Part shown: positions 25,532 to 34,791 of the stretch, piece after piece
Layout: each line of letters begins with the position of its first letter
Position numbering within the stretch: the stretch's first letter is position 1
Assembly (NCBI GenBank): GCA_024224815.1
Contig: JAAENC010000353.1
Span: forward strand, 34,179-98,178
Direction of reading: 5' to 3'
DNA: 64,000 bases
DNA from: Chloroflexota bacterium
Lineage (GTDB): Bacteria > Chloroflexota > Anaerolineae > Anaerolineales > Villigracilaceae
Made by a program: the position numbers and the translations under genes
The notes under the pieces: model-generated
Databases searched by the model: none
What the model saw: only the letters and a program-made list of their open reading frames with translations
Told to the model about the DNA's origin: nothing

Positions 25532-26740
25532 ATGATTATTCACCAGCCAGAAATGATCAATAAGGACGGGGAAATCTTGTTTTCTACTTGCGTGGAAGTT
25601 CAATCTCCTTCCTTAGCTTCAATAGAAATGCCTGAAAGGCTTTGGTTTTCTTTTCCTGAAAGCTATCAGGACTATATATCTTGGCAGAGTGACGGGTTTA
25701 TTGCCTCGCTAATCTTAAGAGCCATGAGTTTAGGTGAAGATGTAGAAGTACGAGGAGAAACTTCTGCGCGTCTGGCTTATGGATTGGAAGAATATCAAGC
25801 CATATATAGAGCGTGGCTACCTAAACAACTAAAAAAGATCAGCGTAACTTATCAAAAAATAAATACATCTACAGATCAGCTTTCTCCTAAGGGTGTTGGT
25901 ACTGCTTTCTCAGGAGGCGTAGATTCTTTTCACACACTCTCTCTAAATTCACCTGAAAATCAGCCCAATATGCATTATCAAATTACACATGGGCTTTTTG
26001 TCCATGGTTTTGACATTTCATTGGCTGAAGGGAAACTGTATAGTAGATTTTGGGGACATTATGAAATATTGTTTAAGAACTTAGGAATATCTTTACTAAG
26101 AGCTAAAACAAATAGCAGGCAGTTTTATGCTTATCAAGTAGACTGGCTCTACACACATGGTGGTCCATTAATTGGCACAGTTCTTATTCTTGGAAAACTG
26201 TTTCGGGCATTTTATATACCCGCAACCTATGTGTATCCAAAATTGCTCCCATTAGGAACGTCCCCGCTTTCAGACCATTTACTATCTACTGAAGGTACCC
26301 AAATTATTCACCATGGTGCGATTGTAAATAGAACCGAGAAATTGGATTATCTTGCTCAATGGCAACCTACTTATGAAAATCTAAGGGTTTGCATTTATCC
26401 TCAAAAAACGAATACATATTTAAACTGCGGGAAATGTGAGAAATGTATTCCTGCAATGGTCCATTTAGACTTGAATGATCAATTGAAAAACTACACTGTG
26501 TTTCCAAAAACCAGCGTACTTCTTTTATATTTGCGATGGTTCTTTAGCATGGGGTCTGAATATAATTTTGTGACTCAGCTTATAAAGCGTGCTACTACTC
26601 TTCGAAAATTCTGGTTGATTCCCTTGTTGTTATTAATATATGTTGGAGGTTTTTATACTGACACCAGGGTCAAAATCAAATCGATGATTCCCTATAAAAT
26701 CAAATATTGGGTTAGAAAACGCCTAGGCATGATTTCGTAG
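25532..26740 (+). CDS. QueC/ExsB-like PP-loop ATPase, array member 1 (plus strand)
   Basis: A 402-residue protein. N-terminal beta-rich part MIIHQPEMINKDGEILF (about 1-115), then the ATP-pyrophosphatase P-loop SGGVDS at 127-132 in GVGTAFSGGVDSFHTL, HGLFVHGFDIS, FYIPATYVYPKLL, a conserved IIHHGA, and a zinc-type cluster: a Cys in LRVC followed by C-x2-C-x2-C in NCGKCEKC. The P-loop and four-Cys site match QueC, which uses ATP and ammonia to make preQ0. Here the length is about double that of QueC and the context is polysaccharide genes. It is the most divergent in placement, being transcribed toward the other four paralogs. Probably an amide-, nitrile- or adenylate-forming enzyme; substrate unknown. 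Confidence 0.75.
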   Translation: MIIHQPEMINKDGEILFSTCVEVQSPSLASIEMPERLWFSFPESYQDYISWQSDGFIASLILRAMSLGEDVEVRGETSARLAYGLEEYQAIYRAWLPKQLKKISVTYQKINTSTDQLSPKGVGTAFSGGVDSFHTLSLNSPENQPNMHYQITHGLFVHGFDISLAEGKLYSRFWGHYEILFKNLGISLLRAKTNSRQFYAYQVDWLYTHGGPLIGTVLILGKLFRAFYIPATYVYPKLLPLGTSPLSDHLLSTEGTQIIHHGAIVNRTEKLDYLAQWQPTYENLRVCIYPQKTNTYLNCGKCEKCIPAMVHLDLNDQLKNYTVFPKTSVLLLYLRWFFSMGSEYNFVTQLIKRATTLRKFWLIPLLLLIYVGGFYTDTRVKIKSMIPYKIKYWVRKRLGMIS

Positions 26741-26828
26741 AGAAGAGGTGATCTGATGAGAACAAATATTTTTTGCCAAAATTCTAGTCTAAATAAAAAG
26801 AAAAATATTGTTTGGGAGTTTAATGGTT

Positions 26829-28097
26829 TTAACTTGATAAATGGTCATCGCGTTCTTGCAATAATTGAGTGATTTCTAATAATTCATAGGCATCTACTGC
26901 TTCATTTCTGGTTATAAAATAACCGTAAGGTCGTAGCCAGTGCTTGATAACCTTAGGGAGGTATTTGACTATCGAGTGACGTATATGTCCTAAAATAATT
27001 GATAGGTATAACCAGATGATCGCGTCTGTTTTCTTTTGCTTTAGAAGGGGAAAAATTTCACCTGCATAATTGTAGTGCTTATTAAATTTGCGTGCATACC
27101 AGAGTATCTCCCAGTTTTTTGAGATTGGTTTCTCAAAAGTTTTGTATCTGTTGAGTTTTCCAAGTGCATATAATGGAATCATCGTACGTACGCATTTCTC
27201 GCAACGTGAGCAATTCCAGGTCTTTTCTTCGAATTTGGCATCCAGACATACCCATAGAAGTTTTTGCGCTAATGCCCAGTTTGCGATTTCTTCAACTTTT
27301 TCTACTCGTGTATGCGTGGATCCATGATGAATAATATCCATTGTATCGGAAGAAAGAAAACCATCAACTATGGGGTCTGTTGTGTATGCAGTGTGTTGTA
27401 GCATATGATAGTCGGCTGAGCTAGGGATATAAAAACGTTGGAATAAAGTTGGGAGAGATAAACCTGCGCTGACAATGAGTGGACCATAGACCTTGGATAG
27501 GTCCATCCGCTGGTGCCCGATACTGAGCATATTCGTTTCCAGCTCAATTAAATCAATACCGATTTTAGAGACTTGTTTTGTATATTGGCCGAATAATTGC
27601 TGGTAGTCAGCATTTTCGCTGTGTAAGATATCAAAACCGCGAATAAAGATGCCATGGCTAACCTGATAGTTTGGATCGCTCTGGTTTTTTGGAAGGTGTT
27701 TCCAGATTGTGAAGAGGGAATCTACTCCACCGGAGAACAGAGTACCAACCCCCATTGGATTTTCTTCAATAGGGGCCAAGTGTTCATATTGGATAGAAAC
27801 TGGTTGAAGAATTTCTGGCAAGCGAAAATTGAGCAGGAATTGATATTCGTGTAAATGATAGGCTAAGTATGGGGAAATTGTTCCTCTCACTTGAATGTCC
27901 TCGCGAAAGTGCATGGCAGCAAGCAAGCCGGAAAGAAGAAAGGCATCGCTTTGTGGATGTAGATATGCAGCATATTGTTCAGGGACACGATACCAGACGT
28001 AGTCAGGGAAATTGTCTCGTTTTTTAGATAGCTCTATTTTGCTCCACAAGATAGCCTTACCATCTTTATTTATAATTTCGGGCTGGTGAATGATCAT
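26829..28097 (-). CDS. QueC/ExsB-like PP-loop ATPase, array member 2
   Basis: A 422-residue paralog. SGGVDS at 122-127, HGIFIRGFDILHSEN at about 148-162, RFYIPSSADYHML, DIIHHGS at 254-260, and the Cys site C284, C296, C299, C302 (CxxCxxC with an upstream fourth Cys). N-terminus WYRVPEQYAAYLHPQSDAFL is shared by the family. The C-terminal 100 residues contain a hydrophobic stretch (IIWLYLSIILGHI) and basic helix that could lie on the membrane. It overlaps the upstream gene (28094-29347) by 4 nt and is the last of four co-directional genes, so an operon is likely. Confidence 0.78.
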   Translation of the reverse strand: MIIHQPEIINKDGKAILWSKIELSKKRDNFPDYVWYRVPEQYAAYLHPQSDAFLLSGLLAAMHFREDIQVRGTISPYLAYHLHEYQFLLNFRLPEILQPVSIQYEHLAPIEENPMGVGTLFSGGVDSLFTIWKHLPKNQSDPNYQVSHGIFIRGFDILHSENADYQQLFGQYTKQVSKIGIDLIELETNMLSIGHQRMDLSKVYGPLIVSAGLSLPTLFQRFYIPSSADYHMLQHTAYTTDPIVDGFLSSDTMDIIHHGSTHTRVEKVEEIANWALAQKLLWVCLDAKFEEKTWNCSRCEKCVRTMIPLYALGKLNRYKTFEKPISKNWEILWYARKFNKHYNYAGEIFPLLKQKKTDAIIWLYLSIILGHIRHSIVKYLPKVIKHWLRPYGYFITRNEAVDAYELLEITQLLQERDDHLSS

Positions 28098-29347
28098 TCT
28101 TTTTTCTGAATAAGCTCTGTAATTTGATGAATTTCATAAGCATCTGGTGCTTCGTCGCTGGTCACAAAATAACCGTAAGATCGTAACCAGTGCTTGATAA
28201 ATTTAGGCAGGTTTTTGACTGCCCAGTGTCGTAAGTGTCCTAAGATGCTTGCTAGATATAACCAAGGAATTAGTTCTGGTTTATGGTTTCGTAGATATGG
28301 AAACAGTTCAGTTAGGTAATTGCTTCTCAGATTAAATTTGCGTGCATACCAAATAACTTCCCAATTTTTTTGAATTGGTTTTTCAAATTGAATGTATTTT
28401 TCCATTACTCCCAAAGTATATAAAGGGATCATGGTGCGTACACATTTTTCACAGCGAGAACAATTCCACGAGTGTTCTTTAAATTTAGCATCTAGACAGA
28501 CCCAAAGCAATTTCTGAGCTATTTCCCAGTTTGCAAGTTCTTCGACCTTCTCAACTCGTCGACTTGTTGACCCATGATGAATAATTTCTATTGAATCGGT
28601 GGATAGAAAGCCATCTAGCAGTGGATCAGAGCCATGCGTTGTGTGGTGGAGGGTGTAATAGTCCCATGAACTGGGAACGTAAAAGCGTTGTAATAATCCA
28701 GATAAAGCAAGGCCTGTACTGATAATAAATGGGCCATATAAATAGGATAGGTTCATTCGTTGGTGTGCGATACTGAGCATATTGGTGTCCAATTCAATGA
28801 GCTCAATACCAGTTGTGGCTGTTTGCTTTTTAAATTGATTGAACAATTGCATATAGTGATTGTTTTCAGTGTGTAAAATGTCGAAGCCACGAATAAAAAT
28901 GCCATGTGTAACTTGAAAATCTGTGGATATTTGGTTTTGGGGAAGGTGTTTCCAGATTGTATAGAGGGAATCTATACCTCCTGAAAAGGTGGTTCCAACC
29001 CCAGTTGGTTTTTCTTTTATAGGCGCTAAATTTTCATATTGAACAGAAATTTTTTGGAGGACTTTTGGCATACGGAAGTTGAGCAGATATTGATATTCTT
29101 CCAGATGATATGCCAAGCGTGGAGAGATGGTTCCTCTTACTTGAATGTCCTCACCAAAGTGCATGGCAGCAAGCAAGCTGGATACAAGAAAGGCGTCGCT
29201 TTGTGTATTTAGATGGGCGGCATAGTTTTCGGGGATACGATACCAGATGTAATTAGGGAAATGATCTCGTTTCTTAGATAATTCTATTTTGCTCCACAGA
29301 ATAACCTTGCCATCTTTTTGGATGATTTCTGGTTGATGTATGATCAC
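28094..29347 (-). CDS. QueC/ExsB-like PP-loop ATPase, array member 3
   Basis: A 417-residue paralog closely similar to members 2 and 4 over its whole length. GVGTTFSGGIDSLYTIWKHL carries the P-loop with Ile in place of Val (SGGIDS). HGIFIRGFDILHTEN, RFYVPSSWDYYTL and IEIIHHGS are shared. The zinc-type Cys cluster is in LLWVCLDAKF followed by NCSRCEKCVRTM. It starts directly after the stop region of member 4 (29348) with no gap and overlaps member 2 by 4 nt. High similarity of neighbours indicates recent tandem duplication followed by retention of the active-site residues in each copy. Confidence 0.78.
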   Translation of the reverse strand: MIIHQPEIIQKDGKVILWSKIELSKKRDHFPNYIWYRIPENYAAHLNTQSDAFLVSSLLAAMHFGEDIQVRGTISPRLAYHLEEYQYLLNFRMPKVLQKISVQYENLAPIKEKPTGVGTTFSGGIDSLYTIWKHLPQNQISTDFQVTHGIFIRGFDILHTENNHYMQLFNQFKKQTATTGIELIELDTNMLSIAHQRMNLSYLYGPFIISTGLALSGLLQRFYVPSSWDYYTLHHTTHGSDPLLDGFLSTDSIEIIHHGSTSRRVEKVEELANWEIAQKLLWVCLDAKFKEHSWNCSRCEKCVRTMIPLYTLGVMEKYIQFEKPIQKNWEVIWYARKFNLRSNYLTELFPYLRNHKPELIPWLYLASILGHLRHWAVKNLPKFIKHWLRSYGYFVTSDEAPDAYEIHQITELIQKKE

Positions 29348-30616
29348 TTATATTTCCCTTTTAGGTGTGTTCTGAGATTTAATTAGATCAATGATGCTTT
29401 TATTATTCCAATCGCTATTTTTCAGAGCATCATTAAGAAAGTATCCGTAACGTCTTGACCATTTTTTTATGAATTGTGGTAAAAGGCGAATTAAAAAATA
29501 TCGAATGCTTCCCAAAAAAGCAGCAAGGTATAGCCAAGGAAGAATGTCTGAATTATGCTTTTTTGCAAAAATGAATGCGTCTGGCATATATTTGTTTCTC
29601 AAGTCAAATTTTCTGGCCCACCATAGGGTGTCAATATTTGACTTAAAGGGTTTTGAAAATGTTTTAAATTTATGCATTTTTCCTAGCGCATAAAGAGGCA
29701 GCATCGTGCGGGTGCATTTTTCACAACGAGAGCAATTATCGCCTTTATAAGGGAAGCCACAGACTCTTAGATGCTCTTGAGCAGGTTTCCAATCACTAAG
29801 CTCTTCAACTTTTTCAAAGCGACGATCTGCCGAGCCGTGATGAATAATTTCCATCGTGTCGGTTGATAAAAACCTATCCATTAGTGGGTCTGATGCGTAA
29901 GCCGCATGCTCTAGTGTGTAATAATCCCATGAACTGGGAATGTAAAAGCGCTGGAACAAGCCGGACAAAGCAATTGCAGTGCTAATAAGTAAGGGGCCGA
30001 ATAAGTGGGGTAAATGTAAATGTAAAGACTCATAGACAGTGCTGACGATATTGGTTTCTATTTCAATTAAATCAATACCGATTTGGGATGCCTGTTTTGT
30101 GTATTGTTTTGCTAGTTTCTGATAATAGTCGTTTTCACTGTGTAAAATGTCAAAACCGCGAATAAAGATACCGTGGCTAATTTGGTAATTAGGGTCAGGT
30201 TGATTCTGGGGGAGATGTTTCCAGATTGTGAAGAGTGAATCTACCCCGCCAGAGAATGTGGCTCCAACGCCCTTTGGTTTTTCTTCAATTGGGGCTAAGT
30301 GTTCATACTGGATTGAGACTAGATGTAATACATCTGGCATACGGAAGTTGAGCAAATATTGATATTCTTCTAGATGATATGCCAGGCGTGGAGAGATGGT
30401 TCCTCTTACTCGAATATCCTCACCAAAATGCATGGCAGCAAGCAAGCTGGACACAAGGAAGGCATCGCTTTGTGTATTTAGATGGGCGCCATAGTTTTCG
30501 GGGATACGATACCAGATGTAATCGGGGAAATTATCTCGTTTTTTATCCATCTCAATTTTGCTCCATAAGATAGCTTTGCCATCTTTTTGGATAACCTCGG
30601 GCTGGTGGATAATCAT
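29348..30616 (-). CDS. QueC/ExsB-like PP-loop ATPase, array member 4
   Basis: A 422-residue paralog. GVGATFSGGVDSLFTIWKHL, HGIFIRGFDILHSENDYY, RFYIPSSWDYYTLEHAAY, MEIIHHGSADRR and the Cys site LRVC followed by NCSRCEKCTRTM are all present, so the active site is intact. Its Cys spacing is shorter than in members 2 and 3 (FPYKGDN between the first and second Cys). The C-terminal part again has a hydrophobic LPWLYLAAFLGSIRYFLI segment. The gene overlaps member 5 by 4 nt. Confidence 0.78.
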   Translation of the reverse strand: MIIHQPEVIQKDGKAILWSKIEMDKKRDNFPDYIWYRIPENYGAHLNTQSDAFLVSSLLAAMHFGEDIRVRGTISPRLAYHLEEYQYLLNFRMPDVLHLVSIQYEHLAPIEEKPKGVGATFSGGVDSLFTIWKHLPQNQPDPNYQISHGIFIRGFDILHSENDYYQKLAKQYTKQASQIGIDLIEIETNIVSTVYESLHLHLPHLFGPLLISTAIALSGLFQRFYIPSSWDYYTLEHAAYASDPLMDRFLSTDTMEIIHHGSADRRFEKVEELSDWKPAQEHLRVCGFPYKGDNCSRCEKCTRTMLPLYALGKMHKFKTFSKPFKSNIDTLWWARKFDLRNKYMPDAFIFAKKHNSDILPWLYLAAFLGSIRYFLIRLLPQFIKKWSRRYGYFLNDALKNSDWNNKSIIDLIKSQNTPKREI

Positions 30617-31842
30617 TTTTTTCTCGCTTTTATATCAATTTCTGGCTTGAAAACTATTCTTTTCAATCGATAAAGCTTTTCCTTTGAGATAAATTTCTTT
30701 ACCGACTCAATCAGAAATTTTGAAAATATACGTAAAAGAATGGCTATTTGCATCCAGAATGCCATCACAATGCGACTGTTTTGAAACGATCGATTTCTAG
30801 CAGCGATTGCTATCTCCAAATTGAGATGTGTTAGAGCTCCCCAGCGAAAATAATCGCTGGGTGTTAGTTTTTTTGAGAAATTATTATAGTTAGATGATGC
30901 GTCAAGTTGCTCTAATAAGATCATGGTGCGATAGCACTTATGGCAAGCAGAGCAATTATTTAGCCCGCTCATGCGAGTTTTATCCGAACATACGCGCGGC
31001 TTATGATTACTGACTGGCCATGTGGTCAACGTGGCTACTTTGTCATAGCGACTGATAGATGCGGCATGGTGGACGATTTCTGTCGTTTCAGTAGATAGTA
31101 AGAAGTCGATTAATGGACTGCTGCCTTGAGGAAAGAGATTAAGATAGGAAGGCATACCAGATGGCATATAAAAGCGACGCATCCATGGAGCCAGTAGCAG
31201 CGCTGCTCCAATTAGCGGTGTGCCGAAGAACATAGTCCAATTAATACGAAATTCTGAAAATTGATAGGTGTTGGTCGCTGCCTGAATTAGTTCTAAGTCC
31301 AATTTATCAAATAATTGGCTATAGGGTTCGGCTGCAGCACGGTAGTTTTTTTCGTCGTCAAGGCGCAAATCAAGCCCGTGAACGAATAACCCGTGTGTGA
31401 CTTGGGCATCGGGGATAGGCTGGTTTTCTGGCCTGTGCGCCCATAATGTATAGAAGGAATCGACTCCACCGCTAAATGCTGTGGCTACAGCAGGATTTTT
31501 CTTGAATTCAGGAGGCTTTTCAAGATGGTCATATTGAATATCTACCTTTTTGAAAAAATCGGGATCCCAAGTATGATAGATATTTCGATATTCAAATAGG
31601 TTATAAGCCAGCTTTGGAGAAATTATTCCCCTTATTTCTAGATTTTCTCCTGTGTACATTGCCATGAGCAATGCGGTAGCGGCAAAGGCATCTGCGCGAA
31701 GAGAGATATATTTAGCATATTTCTCAGGGAAGCGATACCATAATTCACGAGGTAGGTAGGGAAGATGGCTTTCTAATTCAAAGCGAGCGGAAATGGAGAC
31801 CTGCCCGTCTTTAATTACTTTTGTTGGTGTGTGAAGGATCAT
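30613..31842 (-). CDS. QueC/ExsB-like PP-loop ATPase, array member 5
   Basis: About 409 residues from ATG 31842 (MILHTPTKVIKDGQVSI), preferred over a TTG at 31860. The most diverged minus-strand copy, closer to member 1 in several motifs: ATAFSGGVDSFYTLWAH, HGLFVHGLDLRLD, FFGTPLIGAALLLAPW, RFYMPSGMPSYLNL, IVHHAAS, PRVC and NNCSACHKCYRTM. The His inside the last Cys motif (CSACHKC) is unique in the array. It is the first gene of the four-gene minus-strand run, downstream of leuS, separated from leuS by a bidirectional terminator. Confidence 0.76.
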   Translation of the reverse strand: MILHTPTKVIKDGQVSISARFELESHLPYLPRELWYRFPEKYAKYISLRADAFAATALLMAMYTGENLEIRGIISPKLAYNLFEYRNIYHTWDPDFFKKVDIQYDHLEKPPEFKKNPAVATAFSGGVDSFYTLWAHRPENQPIPDAQVTHGLFVHGLDLRLDDEKNYRAAAEPYSQLFDKLDLELIQAATNTYQFSEFRINWTMFFGTPLIGAALLLAPWMRRFYMPSGMPSYLNLFPQGSSPLIDFLLSTETTEIVHHAASISRYDKVATLTTWPVSNHKPRVCSDKTRMSGLNNCSACHKCYRTMILLEQLDASSNYNNFSKKLTPSDYFRWGALTHLNLEIAIAARNRSFQNSRIVMAFWMQIAILLRIFSKFLIESVKKFISKEKLYRLKRIVFKPEIDIKARKK

Positions 31843-31916
31843 AGTTTTTAAAGGGACCAATAAAATAGATTAAGTGGGATTATAACGTCTAGATGAGATA
31901 AGCGCATTTAAGCTAT

Positions 31917-31960
31917 ACAAAAGCCATCTGAAGTTTTCAAAACTTCAGATGGCTTTTGTG
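31917..31960. terminator. Terminator of leuS
   Basis: A very long stem ACAAAAGCCATCTGAAG / CTTCAGATGGCTTTTGT around a T/A-rich loop, 23 bp after the leuS stop on the minus strand and upstream of the PP-loop operon. Confidence 0.88.
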
Positions 31961-31983
31961 TAAAGTTGGAGTTTGGGTAAACC

Positions 31984-34443
31984 CTATTTGACGATATTAA
32001 CCAAGCGGCCCTTAATCACAATCACCTTGCGCGGTTCTTTACCTTCAAGGTATTTTTGCACATTTTCGCTTGCCAGCGCCACGGCTTTAACGGTCGCTTC
32101 GTCCGCGCTAGCGGAAACGACTATGCGGTCGCGGACTTTGCCATTGACTTGTACGCCGATTTCGACTTCGTCCACGACGATGGCAGATTCGTCCACTTGG
32201 GGCCAATCTTGGGTGTGGATGGAATATTCTTTGCCCATTCTTTCCCAGAGTTCTTCGGCGATATGTGGCGCAACAGGAGCCAGCATCAGCAGATAAGTTT
32301 CGGCTGTTTCGACCCATTCGGGGGTGCCGACTGCGCCTTCTTTGCGGGCTTTGTACATTTCGTTCATCAATTCCATTAACGAGGAGATGATGGTGTTGAA
32401 GCCCACATTTTCAAAGTCGTAGGTGATAGATTTCAAAGTTTCGTGTAGTTTACGGCGCAGACTCTTTTTCGTTTCTGCCGAGCAAGTTGGGGACACGTCC
32501 GTTTCGGTGGCTGTTTCATTAAATATTGTCCAGACGCGGCGCATCCATCTCACTGTCCCTTCGATCCCTTGCGAATTCCAGGGGCCGCCCATATCCCAGC
32601 GGGCAAAAAACATTAAGTAGGCGCGGACAACATCTGCGCCATATTTATTAACCAGTGAGTCGGGCGCAACCACATTTCCTTTGGATTTTGACATTTTATC
32701 GTGATCTTCACCCAAAACCATGCCCTGATTTCGCAATTGCGTCATCGGCTCGGCGCCTTTTGTAATGCCCATATCTCGCAAGGCTTTATGGAAAAAACGC
32801 ACATACATCAGGTGCATTGTGGCGTGCTCGATGCCGCCGGTATAGGTATCTACGGGCATCCAATAATCGTATTCTTCCTGAGAAAAAGGCCCTTCGTCAA
32901 AATCTGGGGATAAATAGCGCAGGGGATACCAAGAGGAGCACATAAAAGTGTCCATTGTGTCAGTTTCTCGGATAGCTTCGCCGCCACACTCCGGACATTC
33001 AACGTGCTTCCAGGTCGGATGCAATTTCAGTGGAGATTCACCTGTAGGCTTCCATTCCACATCTTCCGGCAAAACGACTGGCAATTGATCTTCTGGAACA
33101 GGATTCCAGCCACATTTTTCACAATTGATCATCGGGATTGGCGAACCCCAATAGCGTTGGCGGGAGATGAGCCAGTCACGCAGCTTGTAGTTGACAGCTT
33201 TCTTGCCCGTGCCTTTTTCTGCAATAAACTGGGTAGCCGCCACAACAGATTTATCGCCGGGTGTGCCTGTTAGCGGTCCAGAATTAACCAACGCCCCTTT
33301 TGCAGGAACGGATTCTTCCATGGTCGCGCCATCGAGGGTTTCCATATCATCTGGTTGGACAACGACGCGTACTTCCAGATCAAATTTGCGGGCAAATTCA
33401 AAGTCACGTTGGTCGTGAGCGGGGACAGCCATGATTGCACCCGTACCATAAGACATGAGCACATAATCCGCGATCCAAATCGGGATTTTCTCATCGTTGA
33501 CGGGGTTAATGGCATAGGCGCCCGTGAAAACACCTGTTTTTTCTTTGTCGGTTGCTTCGCGCTCAATGTCGGATTGGCGTGCAGCTTCATCTTTATAAGC
33601 TTCGATTTCAGCACGCTTTTCTTCAGAGGAGATAACGTCTACCAGCGGATGTTCTGGCGAGAGCACCATGAAAGTTGCACCCCAGAGCGTATCTGGGCGG
33701 GTGGTGAAAACTTCCATATCGTGATTGCCAACTTCGGTTTTGAAGACGACAGACGCGCCTTCGCTGCGCCCGATCCAATTGGTTTGCAGCGTTTTAACGT
33801 GTTGGGGCCAGTCTATGCCTTCAAAACTTAAGAGTTCATCGGCGTAATTTGTTGTGCGGAAGAACCATTGATCCAATTCTTTCTTAATAACAGGCGTGTC
33901 GCAACGTTCGCAATGGCGGTCGTCGCCCCAAACTTGCTCGCGAGCCAAGGTGGTATTACAGCTTGGGCACCAATCCACCGGGGACATCTTGCGGTAAGCC
34001 AGTCCATTTTTAAAGAGTTGGATAAAGAACCATTCCGTCCATTTATAATAAGATTCATCGCTGGAAATCATTTCGCGTTTCCAATCGAACATGGCGCCCA
34101 TCGTACGCATTTGAACGCGCATCCGTTCAATATTGGCATAAGTCCATTTTTTTGGATGAATATTATTCTTGATCGCAGCACCTTCTGCAGGAAGACCAAA
34201 AGAATCGAATCCCATCGGGAAGAGAACATTAAATCCCTTCATACGCATATATCGCGCGCGTGCATCGGATGGCGTCATCGCATACCAATGACCAATATGT
34301 AAATCGCCGCTGGGGTAGGGGAGCATTGTTAAGGCATAGTGTTTTTCTTTATTCTCATCAATAACGGAGCGGTAAAGCTCATCTGCTTCCCATTTATCTT
34401 GCCATTTCTTTTCAATTTCGCCGTGATTATAGTTATCTATCAT
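31984..34443 (-). CDS. leuS: Leucyl-tRNA synthetase
   Basis: An 819-residue class I aminoacyl-tRNA synthetase; the ATG at 34443 (MIDNYNHGEIEKKWQ, GGAG upstream) is chosen because longer forms read into the T-box leader. HIGH motif in LPYPSGDLHIGHWYAM; zinc-like Cys pairs DWCPSCNTTL and HCERC; CP1 editing domain with TTRPDTLWGATF and GTGAIMAVPAHDQRDFEF; leucine-specific and catalytic regions ISRQRYWGSPIPM and GGIEHATMHLMYVRFFHK; KMSKS in EDHDKMSKSKGN; C-terminal domain ending KGRLVNIVK. Charges tRNA-Leu with proofreading. Its last 219 bp have a diverged copy at 21226. Expression is controlled by the T-box upstream. Confidence 0.98.
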   Translation of the reverse strand: MIDNYNHGEIEKKWQDKWEADELYRSVIDENKEKHYALTMLPYPSGDLHIGHWYAMTPSDARARYMRMKGFNVLFPMGFDSFGLPAEGAAIKNNIHPKKWTYANIERMRVQMRTMGAMFDWKREMISSDESYYKWTEWFFIQLFKNGLAYRKMSPVDWCPSCNTTLAREQVWGDDRHCERCDTPVIKKELDQWFFRTTNYADELLSFEGIDWPQHVKTLQTNWIGRSEGASVVFKTEVGNHDMEVFTTRPDTLWGATFMVLSPEHPLVDVISSEEKRAEIEAYKDEAARQSDIEREATDKEKTGVFTGAYAINPVNDEKIPIWIADYVLMSYGTGAIMAVPAHDQRDFEFARKFDLEVRVVVQPDDMETLDGATMEESVPAKGALVNSGPLTGTPGDKSVVAATQFIAEKGTGKKAVNYKLRDWLISRQRYWGSPIPMINCEKCGWNPVPEDQLPVVLPEDVEWKPTGESPLKLHPTWKHVECPECGGEAIRETDTMDTFMCSSWYPLRYLSPDFDEGPFSQEEYDYWMPVDTYTGGIEHATMHLMYVRFFHKALRDMGITKGAEPMTQLRNQGMVLGEDHDKMSKSKGNVVAPDSLVNKYGADVVRAYLMFFARWDMGGPWNSQGIEGTVRWMRRVWTIFNETATETDVSPTCSAETKKSLRRKLHETLKSITYDFENVGFNTIISSLMELMNEMYKARKEGAVGTPEWVETAETYLLMLAPVAPHIAEELWERMGKEYSIHTQDWPQVDESAIVVDEVEIGVQVNGKVRDRIVVSASADEATVKAVALASENVQKYLEGKEPRKVIVIKGRLVNIVK

Positions 34444-34740
34444 GATTTTTCTCCGCGGGTAAGTTGCAAGTCTTAGTCTTAAAAACAAAAATCGCATCAT
34501 CCACTCAGGGACGAAGCGATCAATCTCCGCGGTACCACCCCGAATTGTCTGTTTCCAGACCACTCGTATTCGCTATAACGGGCTTACCCGATGCTGGCTA
34601 CTTCTCATTCATCAGCACAGTCTCTCTTTCGAGAAAACAAGCGAGTTCGGTCTATCGCGCTCCTGCTAAACGCTATGATAAGCTCACACATTTTCACTTA
34701 TCTCTCTGGCAGGATGACCTACTACTCTTGCCTTGACTTT
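34444..34740 (-). promoter_or_regulatory. T-box riboswitch of leuS
   Basis: On the minus strand the T-box consensus GGGGTGGTACCGCGG lies at 34541-34527. It is followed by a terminator stem (ATCGCTTCGTCC / GGATGATGCGAT) and a TTTTTGTTTTT run ending near 34480. Upstream, a stem I region closes with CCTGC / GCAGG, and a GAA-CUC context places a candidate Leu specifier codon CUC at 34645-34643. Uncharged tRNA-Leu should bind and favour antitermination. No independent promoter is evident between the tRNA terminator and stem I. Confidence 0.85.
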
Positions 34741-34750
34741 TGTTTTTTAC

Positions 34751-34781
34751 TAAAAGAGCCAGCACATCGGCTAGCTCTTTT
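34751..34781 (-). terminator. Terminator after the tRNA-Ala pair
   Basis: TAAAAGAGCCAGC and GGCTAGCTCTTTTA pair with one internal mismatch. It lies 11 bp past the 3' end of the distal tRNA-Ala on the minus strand and immediately before the leuS T-box. Confidence 0.7.
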
Positions 34782-34791
34782 ATAAGTCCAG

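Noticed and set aside
25532-31842. Interpretation as queuosine (QueC) biosynthesis genes
   Set aside because: No queD, queE, queF or tgt gene is nearby, proteins are about twice QueC length, and five copies would be redundant.
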